Shown here piece after piece: positions 1 to 9,351 of a DNA stretch of 64,000 nucleotides. The stretch's first letter is position 1. Every line of letters starts with the position of its first letter. Below the pieces are notes generated by a model. That model made no database searches. It saw only the letters and a program-made list of their open reading frames with translations, and was not told where the DNA came from. The position numbers and the translations under genes were made by a program. The stretch comes from Lysinibacillus xylanilyticus (GTDB lineage Bacteria; Bacillota; Bacilli; Bacillales_A; Planococcaceae): NCBI RefSeq assembly GCF_001708185.1, contig NZ_MDDN01000016.1, positions 1 through 64,000 of the forward strand. Direction: 5' to 3'.

Positions 1-31
1 GAAAATCGTAAGGTCTTTTAGTCGTGCGAAA

Positions 32-77
32 ATTTAGTTGTAGTTGGGAGGGGTACCCCTCCCAACTACAACTAAAT
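32..77. repeat. Perfect 46-bp palindrome without a loop
   Basis: Every base from 32 to 54 pairs with its partner from 77 down to 55, around a central GGTACC. The arm begins ATTTAGTTGTAGTTGGGAGG. There is no spacer, so as DNA it could extrude as a cruciform and as RNA it would form a long hairpin. It lies about 200 bp beyond the end of sbcC. It could be a two-way terminator stem or a recombination remnant. Confidence 0.9.
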
Positions 78-214
78 CAAAAAACAAAAGAAATTAAAGA
101 ATTACACTTGACTGGAGGTAAGAAAAGAGGCTGGGATAGAACTCGATTATTTTGAAAAATAGCAAAAACAGATAATAACTTTTTCACTTCAATGAGTAGA
201 GTGTTCCTTCCTAA

Positions 215-262
215 ATCAAAAAAATGTCAGACCAATTGCAATCGGTCTAACATTTTTTCTTT
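215..262 (-). terminator. Terminator after sbcC
   Basis: The stem ATGTTAGACC / GGTCTGACAT, read on the minus strand, encloses an AT-rich loop and is followed by a run of seven T. It follows the sbcC stop closely. A second, outer imperfect inverted repeat (GAGGCTGGGA near 127 and TCTCAGCCTC near 266) encloses the region, so the structure may be larger. Confidence 0.75.
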
Positions 263-274
263 TTGTCTCAGCCT

Positions 275-3200
275 CTACTTTACTTCAAACCATGTTTGAC
301 TGTGACCATTCATTGTTTTTTCGACATGTAAAACTGCGGGCATTGTAGCTTTTAATTCTGCAACGTGTGATATGACACCAATCATGCGTCCAGAATCTTG
401 TAAATCAATAAGCGTATCAATCGCCTTATTTAATGCTTCTTCATCGAGAGAACCAAAGCCTTCATCAATAAACATTGTTTCTATGCGGATATTCCCCTGA
501 AAGCTTTGAATGACATCTGCCATACCAAGAGCAAGACTTAAAGATGCATTAAACTTTTCTCCACCTGATAATGTTTTCACATCTCGTAATTGATCCGTGT
601 AGGCATCATATACATCTAGTCCAAGTCCACTTTGCTTAGCATGCTTTTCTAAACGATCTGAACGTCGGAGCTCAAATTGGCCATTGGATAAATGGTGTAG
701 ACGGATGTTTGCTGCCTCTGTAATTTTGTCTAAATAATTGATTTGAATATAACGCTCAAAGGACAGCTTTTTCGCATTCTGTCCATTTAACATTGCATAG
801 AGCTCCTTCACTCGTCCTGCCTCTTTTTCAAGTAAGCGTATCTCTTGCTCCGCTTCCTCGACCTTTTCGATAAAGTCTGCGCAAGCTTGCGCAAATCCTT
901 CCATCTGCTGCAAAACTTTAAAAGCTTCCTCATATGTTACACGAAGCATCTCTAACTTTTCTTCCATTACCGTTAAATCTTGTTTTTCTTGTCCTTTAAG
1001 ATGCTTTGCTCCCTCAGTAATTTGTACCTGCAACGTATTTATTTGCAGAGCGTAATCACTACAAGCCTTCCGTAAAGTCTCTATTTGTAACACGCTACGC
1101 TTCGCCACAGCATACTCTTCGTAGCTTTCAAAGCCTGCTTCCTTCATACTTACTGAAAATTGCTCACGCTTTTCATCCATTTTCAGTTTTAATTCTTCGT
1201 AAGCTTGTTTAGTTATTCCTAGGGCCATTCTAGCATTATTTGTTGCTTCTTTGGCCGACTGTAAATTTTGCTGACTAGCATGCCAAGCAGTTTGTAAAGC
1301 CACCTTGTGGGAACCTATATCGGCAATCGCCTGCTTTAATGATTGTAACGTCTTAAGGTTTTCTGGAATTTGCTTTTGTTGCTCTTCCACAATTGCTTGT
1401 TGCTTTGTAAATTCCTTCGTCTTTTCAGCTAAATATTGCTCTAGCTTTATTTGCTTTTCTTGTAGCTGCTCCATTCGTGCACGATAATCCTTTTGTTGCA
1501 CGCGTACATTAGCTAATTGATTGCTCACTACTTTTAAAATTGTAATTTGTTGCTCTATATTTTGTAAGGAAGCTACAATTTGCGCTTGATTCGCTTGATC
1601 AATCTCATTAGATGCTAACTGCTCTTGCGCCTCTTGTAAAAGTTGCTTTGTAGAATTTAATAAAGCTTCTTTCTCTAAAAACTTGCGCTCATCAGTAGCC
1701 GCCTTTACTCGTAAAACTTCTACTTGTGCTAATTCGATCATCTCTAATTGTTCGCGATGTGTTTCAAGATGTGTTGTACTACCACACACTGGGCAAGGCT
1801 CCCCGTCCTTCAGCTGCTGCGCTAAAATACTTGCCTGACTTGCAATCCATTGCTGCTCTAACTGTTGAAGAGCCTGCTTACTTTCTTGATAGTGGGCGTT
1901 AGTAGTGCTTACTTCGTGCTCCGCAGTCTCAACTGCTCTAGTGTATTTTTCAACTTGCGCTAGTAAGGATACTTGCTCTTTTAGCTTCGGTAGCTGTTCT
2001 AAATACCCCTCATATGGCTCCAATTGTGTTTCATATTGCTCCATTGTTGTTGTGAGTTGCTGAAATTGCCTTTGTTCTTTTTCTACGATTGTACTATTAT
2101 CGTCTACAGCTCGCTTTGCTGTTACAACATATTGTTCAGCTATTTGCATTTGCTGAACGTTTTTCTCATAGGCCTCAAATTTCGGCAATAATGCTTGTAG
2201 CTGTAATTCCTGTTGTAAAACTTGCTGACGTTCAGGCTCTTTCGCCTCTTCAATGGTAAATTTCTCTTGTGCTATTTTTAACTGAGATTCTGCGTTTTGC
2301 TGTTCGACCATTGTTTGCTGATAGGATTGTTCTTTACGATTTTGCTCGGCACGTAAGTCGATGCATTGTTGCTCAAGTATGAGGAGACGCTCCGCTTGCT
2401 CTGCCAATGCAATTTCACGTTCTTTTGCACTATATATCTCTTGTTCTTGTAGCAATGCCTGCAGACGGTTCTGACGATTGATTTGCTCGTCAAATTGGTC
2501 ATTGAGTGTTTTCGCTATACTATAATATTCTTGTTCTTTTTGATGATGCACATAAGCTTCTTTATAGCGCTGCTGTTCTACTTGTATACATTCAGTATAG
2601 TAGACCTGCTCCTCATCTAGAGCCTTCTTCAGCTGATGCATATTTTCGGTATTATTATTAATACAAGTAAATAAAGATGATGAACGCTGTGGTAAAGCCC
2701 CTGCAATTTGGCCAAGAAGATGCTCCTTTAATTGTTTAGCACGAAGCAAATCACTTTCAGCTTCTTTTCGTTTCGCATCAAGTCTTTTTGTCATAGCACC
2801 AAAGCGGTCTGTTTTAAAAATTTTGCGCAAAATCACTTCTTTATTTGTAGAATCCGAGGTTAATAGCTTGCGAAATTCACCTTGCGGCAGCATCACAATT
2901 TGGCTAAACTGATCTTTTGTTAGACCTATTATTTCTTGTAGCTTTTTATCTACCTCAAGCGTTTGTTGCTTTTCTACAATACTAAAATCAAGTTTGTCTT
3001 CTTTAATTTCAGCCAGTTCAATTTTCTTTCCAGTAACACTTTTATTTTTGGCTTTAATATGACCCGGCTGACGTAAAATTTGATAAGCCTTACCATGCAT
3101 TTCAAAGATGAGTTCTACAGCAGTATACACATCATCATCTGCAAATCCACTTCGTAGCATAGCAGTATCCTGACGATCCTCACCGCTACCCGCTCCATAA

Positions 3201-3355
3201 AGTGCAAAGCAAATAGCATCAAAAATTGTCGTTTTCCCCGCACCTGTTTTTCCGGAAATCGCAAATAAACGATGGTCACCGAGCTGTTGAAAATCAATCA
3301 CTTCTGTGTTTTTATATGGACCGAATGCAGTAATCGTTAACTTTAATGGCTTCAT
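275..3355 (-). CDS. sbcC: Exonuclease SbcC (Rad50-like SMC-family ATPase)
   Basis: ATPase subunit of the SbcCD nuclease, which processes hairpins and protein-blocked DNA ends. The 1026-residue protein has the Rad50/SMC layout: a Walker A motif (GKTGAGKT, about residues 34-41), long Gln/Glu-rich coiled coils, a CPVC zinc hook at about residue 520, a second coiled coil, the LSGGEK signature at about 930 and Walker B FIDEGFG at about 963. The length is normal for the family. Its start overlaps the end of sbcD by 4 bp, so the two are translationally coupled, with sbcD first. Family assignment is certain; the nuclease role comes from the known family. Confidence 0.97.
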   Translation of the reverse strand: MKPLKLTITAFGPYKNTEVIDFQQLGDHRLFAISGKTGAGKTTIFDAICFALYGAGSGEDRQDTAMLRSGFADDDVYTAVELIFEMHGKAYQILRQPGHIKAKNKSVTGKKIELAEIKEDKLDFSIVEKQQTLEVDKKLQEIIGLTKDQFSQIVMLPQGEFRKLLTSDSTNKEVILRKIFKTDRFGAMTKRLDAKRKEAESDLLRAKQLKEHLLGQIAGALPQRSSSLFTCINNNTENMHQLKKALDEEQVYYTECIQVEQQRYKEAYVHHQKEQEYYSIAKTLNDQFDEQINRQNRLQALLQEQEIYSAKEREIALAEQAERLLILEQQCIDLRAEQNRKEQSYQQTMVEQQNAESQLKIAQEKFTIEEAKEPERQQVLQQELQLQALLPKFEAYEKNVQQMQIAEQYVVTAKRAVDDNSTIVEKEQRQFQQLTTTMEQYETQLEPYEGYLEQLPKLKEQVSLLAQVEKYTRAVETAEHEVSTTNAHYQESKQALQQLEQQWIASQASILAQQLKDGEPCPVCGSTTHLETHREQLEMIELAQVEVLRVKAATDERKFLEKEALLNSTKQLLQEAQEQLASNEIDQANQAQIVASLQNIEQQITILKVVSNQLANVRVQQKDYRARMEQLQEKQIKLEQYLAEKTKEFTKQQAIVEEQQKQIPENLKTLQSLKQAIADIGSHKVALQTAWHASQQNLQSAKEATNNARMALGITKQAYEELKLKMDEKREQFSVSMKEAGFESYEEYAVAKRSVLQIETLRKACSDYALQINTLQVQITEGAKHLKGQEKQDLTVMEEKLEMLRVTYEEAFKVLQQMEGFAQACADFIEKVEEAEQEIRLLEKEAGRVKELYAMLNGQNAKKLSFERYIQINYLDKITEAANIRLHHLSNGQFELRRSDRLEKHAKQSGLGLDVYDAYTDQLRDVKTLSGGEKFNASLSLALGMADVIQSFQGNIRIETMFIDEGFGSLDEEALNKAIDTLIDLQDSGRMIGVISHVAELKATMPAVLHVEKTMNGHSQTWFEVK

Positions 3356-4509
3356 TTTACTGTCTCTCGCTCCTCATCTAATAATTCCTGCAGCATCTCT
3401 GTAAATAGACGCTCTGTATCTTGATCTGGCTGTACACCAATTATATCTTTAAAAAATGATCGCAATAAATCGATGTCTTCTACCTTTTCCGTCTCAACCG
3501 CTTGAATTTCATGTTGGATTTCTTGGCGTAATGCTTTACGCTCAACATGCATTGCATGAGGAAACACTGTCCGGATACGTTCCATCGGCGAAGCTACTGA
3601 CGTCGTATCTGTTAAGCGGACAAATACATAATCATCACTTGGTGATAATTTCAATAAATCATCCATTAAACCCTCTACCACACGTAAATCTCGTCTCGGT
3701 ACAAGCTTTCGTTTTGTTACAGCGATATCTCCCTGTGCATCTAGCTCAACGATTAAAAAGCCCTTCTCATGTAAGTGCTCAGATAATGAATACTTCAATG
3801 GAGAGCCAGCATAGCGAATCGTGTCATTCAATACAAAATGCGCTTTATGTAAATGCCCAAGCGCCGTGTAGTTGAAAGACTTAAATAACGCTGCATTTAT
3901 ACAATCCGAACCTCCTATCGATAGAGGGCGCTCAGAATCACTAGTATTTGCTTCTTCCTCACCATACTTCGTTACAAATGCATGTCCAATAAAAACATTA
4001 CGCTTTGTCGTATCCATACTTTGTACAATATGATCAATTATTTTTTCCATAGCATCTTGATGAGATCGAATGGAATCATCATCTAAAATAGTCCTTACTG
4101 AAGCTGGTTCTGCATATGGTACGAGATGAAAATGTACTTCACCATTCGCATCATGTAAAACGATCGGTGCATGATCTTTCGTAAATTGACCTTTAATATG
4201 TAAGCCACTATCGCTCATTAAACTACTGCCAAAGTTCAATCGACCTGCACTATCGTGGTTCCCGGCAACTGCTAACACCGGGATTTTCTTCTCAAGTATA
4301 ATTTCCGCCAAAATATCATTTAGTAAATTCACTGCCTCTATAGGGGGCATCGAACGGTCATATAAATCACCTGCTATAATGATTACATCCGGTTTTTCCT
4401 CATCAATAGCTTGCATAAATTGCTGTAAAATATAATGCTGATCCTCCGTCATGTATACGCCTTGTACAAGCTTCCCTAAATGCCAATCTGCTGTATGAAA
4501 TATTTTCAT
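3352..4509 (-). CDS. sbcD: Exonuclease SbcD (Mre11-like metallophosphoesterase)
   Basis: Nuclease subunit partnering SbcC. The 385 residues carry the calcineurin-like phosphoesterase metal-binding motifs in order: DWHLGK near residue 7, GDLYDR, GNHD, GHAF and GHLHKAH, followed by the SbcC-binding C-terminal half. The length is typical. A good AGGAGG-type ribosome binding site lies just before the ATG. It is the first gene of the sbcDC operon. About 130 bp upstream of its start is a short-period tandem repeat array, separated from the next gene by that gene's terminator. Confidence 0.96.
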   Translation of the reverse strand: MKIFHTADWHLGKLVQGVYMTEDQHYILQQFMQAIDEEKPDVIIIAGDLYDRSMPPIEAVNLLNDILAEIILEKKIPVLAVAGNHDSAGRLNFGSSLMSDSGLHIKGQFTKDHAPIVLHDANGEVHFHLVPYAEPASVRTILDDDSIRSHQDAMEKIIDHIVQSMDTTKRNVFIGHAFVTKYGEEEANTSDSERPLSIGGSDCINAALFKSFNYTALGHLHKAHFVLNDTIRYAGSPLKYSLSEHLHEKGFLIVELDAQGDIAVTKRKLVPRRDLRVVEGLMDDLLKLSPSDDYVFVRLTDTTSVASPMERIRTVFPHAMHVERKALRQEIQHEIQAVETEKVEDIDLLRSFFKDIIGVQPDQDTERLFTEMLQELLDEERETVK

Positions 4510-4639
4510 TCTTTGCGCCTCCTGTCTATTTCATTTTATCATGGCTGATAGATTGATTGTTTTTCCTTTTATTAGTTTAAAAATTATAATTAGGCTCCTT
4601 GCCATACTGTGGGGACCTGAGGTGTCGGGGGAACTGTCG

Positions 4640-4995
4640 CTCTGAGGGTTCTTTCCGTCGCTTCGGTTCTTGCCGTCGCTCTGAGGGTTCCTTCCGTCGC
4701 TTCGGCGATTCCTTCCGTCGTTCTGTGGTTCTTTCCGTCACTCCGACAATTCTTTCCGTCACTTCGGTTCTTTCCGTCGCTCTGAGGGTTCTTTCCGTCA
4801 CTCCGACAATTCTTTCCGTCGCTTCGGTTCTTTCCGTCGCTCTGAGGGTTCCTTCCGTCACTTCGGCGATTCTTTCCGTCGTTCTGTGAGTTCTTTCCGT
4901 CACTCCGACAATTCTTTCCGTCACTTCGGTTCCTTCCGTCGCTTCGACAATTCTTTCCGTCGCTCCATCGATTCTATCCGTCGTCCTGAGATTCT
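4640..4995. repeat. 18/21-nt tandem array upstream of sbcD
   Basis: About seventeen consecutive units built on TTCTTTCCGTC followed by a variable half; units are 21 nt or sometimes 18 nt. Read toward sbcD (minus strand) the core is GTGACGGAAAGAA. Because units are multiples of three, several frames stay open on both strands and give spurious TERT/TERI-type proteins. I see no start site with a good ribosome binding site, so I treat it as non-coding. It sits between the terminator of the GDSL hydrolase gene and the sbcD start. Confidence 0.85.
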
Positions 4996-5025
4996 ATCCA
5001 TCACTTTTATCGATTTACATAAAAA

Positions 5026-5053
5026 AGAGCATCATTGCCGATGCCCTATTGTA
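5026..5053 (-). terminator. Terminator after the GDSL hydrolase gene
   Basis: On the minus strand GGGCATCG, a five-base loop and GATGCTC form a stem followed by six T. It is placed 25 nt after the GDSL hydrolase stop codon. Confidence 0.7.
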
Positions 5054-5076
5054 AATATTTAATATTGAAATGTTCT

Positions 5077-6015
5077 TTATGACAGAATTGCTCTAACCTT
5101 CTCCATAAAAGCAGCATATCCAGTAAAACCTTGAATGATGCTTGCAGCAGGACTTGGCTGTTCTTGTTCTTGTTCTTTTTCTTGTTCTTTTTCTTGTTCT
5201 TTTTTCTGCTCAGCCTTCTCTTGCTGCTCTAAAATCTGCTCAAATGATATCGGGTTTGGTTTCGGCAGTTCATTTGAAGAAATAGCTAGTGCGTTACTGC
5301 CACTATATTCATGTAAAAATGCATTAGCCATTTGACGATAGCCTTCAAAATTTGGATGTACATCAGAGATATTAGGTAAAAGGTTCGTCGCGTTTAACCC
5401 GAAAGCATCATACACGTTTACATAAGTTGCACCAGCATGTTCTGCCTGTTGCTGTAAAATTGTATTTAGCTTGATGAGCTGTGCATTTGTGCCTTCTTTC
5501 TGCGTAGCGTGCACATTGGGATAGGCAAAATAATAGCCCATGACAAAGATCTTTGCTTTAGGCGCTCGCACTTTCAATTCCTCTAAAATCTCTACCATAT
5601 TTTTTCTGACAACATTTAATGCATAATCAGTTTGCAGCTGTGAAAAGGCTAATGTGCCCGCAGTCGGATTGACCTGTACGAGACGTAGTAAATCATTGGC
5701 ACCTGCCGAAATAGTGATAAGTGTTGCATTAGCTAATAAACCACTTGCTTCCTCTGACTTTACTCGTTTCAAAACATCAGCTGTAGTGAAACCTGGGAAA
5801 GCGAGCTCCTTCGTATAGAAACTCAATTGCCCAGTCATCCCTAATCTCATGGCGATTAAATCACTATAGCCTGCATCAATCTGTCCATAAGGTGTTTGAC
5901 CAGCCGCCAATGAATCGCCAATTGACAGATAGTTCTCACTCTGAGCAAAAGCAGATGAAACACCAAATACCATCGTAAGTATAACTGTACCAATTAAGCT
6001 TAGTAATCGTTTCAT
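5077..6015 (-). CDS. Secreted SGNH/GDSL-family hydrolase
   Basis: Predicted extracellular esterase or lipase of the SGNH superfamily. It has an N-terminal signal peptide of about 25 residues ending in a SSAFAQS cleavage region, then the catalytic-serine block SIGDSLAAG (near residue 35), an AGANDLL block (Asn of the oxyanion hole) and the C-terminal SDVHPNFEGY block holding the catalytic Asp and His. A low-complexity Lys/Glu/Gln stretch around 263-290 precedes a short C-terminal helix and may act as a linker or wall-interacting segment. Substrate cannot be read from the sequence. It has its own terminator and is not obviously in an operon. Confidence 0.88.
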   Translation of the reverse strand: MKRLLSLIGTVILTMVFGVSSAFAQSENYLSIGDSLAAGQTPYGQIDAGYSDLIAMRLGMTGQLSFYTKELAFPGFTTADVLKRVKSEEASGLLANATLITISAGANDLLRLVQVNPTAGTLAFSQLQTDYALNVVRKNMVEILEELKVRAPKAKIFVMGYYFAYPNVHATQKEGTNAQLIKLNTILQQQAEHAGATYVNVYDAFGLNATNLLPNISDVHPNFEGYRQMANAFLHEYSGSNALAISSNELPKPNPISFEQILEQQEKAEQKKEQEKEQEKEQEQEQPSPAASIIQGFTGYAAFMEKVRAILS

Positions 6016-6037
6016 CTGCTCAACTCCTGTTCTTTAC

Positions 6038-7267
6038 TTAAAATGCCCAGCTACCTTTGCGGAAAATTGGCTCTACAGTTCCATCTGGTAAAATACCATC
6101 AATGTCCATCTCACCACTGCCAATCATAAAGTCCTCATGTGTTACTGAAATATTTGCTCCTAATGCTTCAAGCTGTCCATTTTCCAAATCTCTTCCACCC
6201 TCCAAGCAAGTTGGATAAGCTTCGCCAATCGCTAAATGGTTCGATGCATTTTCATCAAATAACGTGTTAAAATATAAAATTTCTGATGCTGAAATTGGTG
6301 ATTCATGTGGTACAAGTGCTACCTCACCTAAATAGCAAGAACCTTCATCTACATGAATAAGCTCCTGTAATAAATCATGTCCTACCTGTGCTTCAGCCTT
6401 AATAATTTCGCCTTCTTCAAATGTCAGTTTAAAGCCATCAATAATATTCCCTTGATAAACTAATGGTTTTGAATTGCTGACATAACCATTTACACCTTGC
6501 TTCAGCGGTAACGTATAAACCTCTTCCGTTGGCATATTAGCAATAAAGACCGTATCATCTGGCGTTTTACTACCTCCAGTAAGCCATTTATGCTGTGGCG
6601 CTAACGCAATTGTTAAATCAGTGCCTGGTGCTGTATAGTGAAGCTTCGCGTATTTTTTACTATTTAGTAGGGCTGCACGAGATTCTAAATTCTTTACATG
6701 TTCACGCCAGTTTTCAACAGCGTTCCCATCACCGATACGAACCGTTTTAAAAATAGCTTCCCATAGTGCTGGTACTTGTTCTTCAACACCTAAGTTCGGG
6801 AATACTTTCGCTGCCCATTTAGGAGAAGGTACAGCAACAATCGACCAAGCTATTAAATCCTTCATTACGGCGTTGCGATAGTTTTTCAGTGCAGCTCCTG
6901 ACACCTTTTGATGTGTTGCTAGACGGTCTGCTGGAATACCTGCTAATTTATCAGGATCTGCAGCATCAATCCATAATAGTGCCCCTTTACGTTCAATCAG
7001 CTCATCACGCATTTTAACTACCCATTCAGGGAAACGATTAAATTCCTCATCTGAGGCATGCTCAAAATAAGCACGATCCATTTCATCATCTGATAAGTTT
7101 ACATGGACACGACCTGCTCCAGCCTTATAAGCCTCTTTCACAACTAAACGTGCAAAGTCCAGTGCATCCACTGATGTATTGACTAATAAGTATTGCCCTG
7201 GCTGAATATTGACACCAACTTTTACTGCAAGCTCTGCGTATGCTTGTAATTTTTCTTCAAAAGTCAT
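6038..7267 (-). CDS. ampS: M29-family metallo-aminopeptidase
   Basis: Cytoplasmic aminopeptidase of the thermophilic aminopeptidase (M29) family, 409 residues against about 410 for AmpS/PepS. The C-terminal half carries the conserved metal-site region: FEEGEI, the acidic segment around HVDEGSCYLGEVALV, and the paired-histidine blocks NHLAIGEAYPTC and VTHEDFMIGS. The start lies one base beyond the stop of the helicase gene, so the two are read from one message and translationally coupled. Family knowledge gives broad-specificity release of N-terminal residues; exact specificity is unknown. Confidence 0.93.
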   Translation of the reverse strand: MTFEEKLQAYAELAVKVGVNIQPGQYLLVNTSVDALDFARLVVKEAYKAGAGRVHVNLSDDEMDRAYFEHASDEEFNRFPEWVVKMRDELIERKGALLWIDAADPDKLAGIPADRLATHQKVSGAALKNYRNAVMKDLIAWSIVAVPSPKWAAKVFPNLGVEEQVPALWEAIFKTVRIGDGNAVENWREHVKNLESRAALLNSKKYAKLHYTAPGTDLTIALAPQHKWLTGGSKTPDDTVFIANMPTEEVYTLPLKQGVNGYVSNSKPLVYQGNIIDGFKLTFEEGEIIKAEAQVGHDLLQELIHVDEGSCYLGEVALVPHESPISASEILYFNTLFDENASNHLAIGEAYPTCLEGGRDLENGQLEALGANISVTHEDFMIGSGEMDIDGILPDGTVEPIFRKGSWAF

Positions 7268-7268
7268 A

Positions 7269-8417
7269 TTATTTCCCTCGCTTCTGTGAAATTGTTTTTG
7301 AATTACCTTCCACTAGCTTGCTATCGTGCCATATTTTTTGCACAGGCTTGCCAGGAATTTCTCTTGTCCATTTTTTATACGTTTTTTCATCATGATAAGA
7401 TAATAACGTCAATACTTCACCATCTGCTCCAGCACGACCTGTGCGGCCAGAACGATGCAAATATTGTTCAATTGTTCGTGGGACATCAACATGAATAACA
7501 TGTGTTAAACCTGCAATATCTAAACCACGTGCAGCAATATCTGTCGCAATTAAAATACGCGCCTCTCCTTTACGGAAAGCATCTAACGCTTTTTTACGTT
7601 CTTCTTTTTTCATATCAGAGTGTAATGTCACAATCGGTGCAGAACGGTATTGTAATTTCGTTTCTTTCATCAGCAATTGATCAATATTGTTGACGAAAGC
7701 CAATGCACGTAATCCTTCCGTATGCGATAGTCGGCGTAGGAAATCGGTTTTATCTCGCTCCTCCACTTTCACGAAAGAGTGCACAACTTTACCAACCTTT
7801 AACATATCTTCAGGCTTAATTTTGAAGCGTACTGGCTCGAACATCATACGACTAGCCACTAGTTCAATTTCCTCGGTAATTGTTGCAGAAACAACAACTA
7901 CTTGTCGCCCATATGCTGAACCTTCGATAAAGGATTTTACGACAACACGATATTCACGACTAAGTAACTGATCACACTCATCTAAAATGACTGTTTCAAT
8001 TTCTTTTAGCTTTAATTTCCCAGCACGCGCTAACTCATTTAATCGACCAGGTGTTCCTACAACGATTGTCGGTTTTTTCTTTAACTTTTCGATTTGACGT
8101 GCAGAGTTTGCACCACCAATTAATTGTTGAACTGTAATATCAGAACCTGCTGTCCATTCACGGATAACCTCTACAATTTGCATCGCTAACTCCTGTGATG
8201 GGGCTACGATAAGTCCTTGTGTTTGTTTTTTTGAGCCGTTAACTTTATTTAGTAATGGCAGCACATAAGCTAAAGTCTTCCCCGATCCTGTCGGCGATTC
8301 AGCTACAATATCTTTGCCATCAAGCATTGCTGGAATCATTTCTTCTTGAATTTTCATCGGTTCTTCAAATTTCCATTTTGCTTGTAAATCTTCATTTAAT
8401 AAATTTATTACTGACAT
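7269..8417 (-). CDS. DEAD-box ATP-dependent RNA helicase
   Basis: Minimal two-domain RNA helicase of about 382 residues. Seen in order: a Q motif (KIQEEMIPAML), Walker A (SPTGSGKT), motif Ib (TPGRL), motif II written DECD rather than DEAD (VILDECDQLL), motif III (SAT), motif V (ATDIAARGLDI) and motif VI (HRSGRTGR). There is almost no C-terminal extension, as in the small Bacillus helicase YfmL, to which it may be equivalent. The ATG after GAAGGTGG is preferred over a GTG four codons upstream that overlaps that ribosome binding site. It leads a two-gene operon with the aminopeptidase. Confidence 0.92.
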   Translation of the reverse strand: MSVINLLNEDLQAKWKFEEPMKIQEEMIPAMLDGKDIVAESPTGSGKTLAYVLPLLNKVNGSKKQTQGLIVAPSQELAMQIVEVIREWTAGSDITVQQLIGGANSARQIEKLKKKPTIVVGTPGRLNELARAGKLKLKEIETVILDECDQLLSREYRVVVKSFIEGSAYGRQVVVVSATITEEIELVASRMMFEPVRFKIKPEDMLKVGKVVHSFVKVEERDKTDFLRRLSHTEGLRALAFVNNIDQLLMKETKLQYRSAPIVTLHSDMKKEERKKALDAFRKGEARILIATDIAARGLDIAGLTHVIHVDVPRTIEQYLHRSGRTGRAGADGEVLTLLSYHDEKTYKKWTREIPGKPVQKIWHDSKLVEGNSKTISQKRGK

Positions 8418-8554
8418 GTAATTTCCCACCTTCTATCTGCTTGACACTAGTTTAACACACTAATCATTTTCCTACTTCATATGTACGTAAACCATTGTTT
8501 AATCGTTTCAATAAAAATTCTTTAAACAAATAAATCTACTCACTCATACACGGT

Positions 8555-8640
8555 ATTTGTAAGCTCTAAAACCCTTTCACTTGAGCTGCCTTAAAGGCTA
8601 GAGGCTTACCCGCGAAAAGCGAGCAGATTTTATTTGAATC
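8555..8640. other. Structured intergenic segment
   Basis: It contains GTAAGCTCT paired with AGAGGCTTAC, an inner GCCTTAAAGGC stem, and a small CGCGAAAAGCG stem. It follows the racemase gene and could end its transcript, although no clear T-run follows. The rest of 8430-8650 shows nothing recognisable. Confidence 0.4.
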
Positions 8641-8649
8641 ATTCAATTG

Positions 8650-9351
8650 TTAACCTACTATGTCATAGCCACATGCTAAAATAGCGCGTTCTGCTAAAAC
8701 AATTAATGAGTCAATATATTTATCACTTAACTTTAAATCTCGATTGACGATAGATAATTCTGTACATCCTAACACGATACGATCACAATTAAGTGCCAGC
8801 ATCGCCTCTTCTATCGGCTGCCAATCCTCCTTAGAGACATCCTTTCCAGCCTTTACGTAATCGTAAATGATAGACATAACTTTTTCTTTCATAGTATCGT
8901 CTGGGACAACTGGTGTTATACCAAATTCCTCTAACGCATCTTGATACATGCGTGAAGTTAATGTACCTGTTGTCGCTAAAATGCCGACACGCTCTGCCCC
9001 TAAGTCATAGGCACGCTTTGCGGTTTCACGAATCATATGCAACACGGGAACTGGGGAGCCTTCAACGATATCATCATAAAAGGTATGTGCTGTATTGCAC
9101 GGAATAGCAATCATATCTGCTCCGACAGAAGCAAGCTTTTTAGCATCTGCGACTATCACTGGAACCGGATTTTCCTTTGTATTATCTAAAATAAAGGCAG
9201 TACGATCAGGGATATTCGTATCATTATCAATAATTGTATGTAGATGCTCCTGATCCTTCGTTGCCTTCGTACGTCTTACAATCATTTCACCAATAAACAT
9301 TGTTGCAAGTGGACCAACGCCACCAATAATACCTAAAGTTTGTTTTTTCAT
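8650..9351 (-). CDS. racD: Aspartate racemase
   Basis: PLP-independent Asp/Glu-family racemase, 233 residues. Both catalytic cysteines are visible, in IPCNTAH (about residue 84) and VLGCTE (about residue 196), with an N-terminal GGVGPLAT substrate loop. Its ATG overlaps the TGA of the upstream ATP-grasp ligase (ATGA), so the two proteins are made together. The likely job is supplying D-aspartate for the ligase. A general aspartate racemase role cannot be excluded, but the coupling to an ATP-grasp ligase argues for cell-wall bridge synthesis, as with racD next to the D-Asp ligase gene in Enterococcus faecium. Confidence 0.85.
   Translation of the reverse strand: MKKQTLGIIGGVGPLATMFIGEMIVRRTKATKDQEHLHTIIDNDTNIPDRTAFILDNTKENPVPVIVADAKKLASVGADMIAIPCNTAHTFYDDIVEGSPVPVLHMIRETAKRAYDLGAERVGILATTGTLTSRMYQDALEEFGITPVVPDDTMKEKVMSIIYDYVKAGKDVSKEDWQPIEEAMLALNCDRIVLGCTELSIVNRDLKLSDKYIDSLIVLAERAILACGYDIVG

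Noticed and set aside
4577-4924. Repeat protein (TERT/TERI type) on the minus strand
   Set aside because: Open only because the array unit is a multiple of three; no ribosome binding site, and the opposite strand is equally open.
5135-5335. Cys/Ser-rich plus-strand small protein
   Set aside because: Antisense of the Glu/Gln/Lys repeat in the GDSL hydrolase gene.
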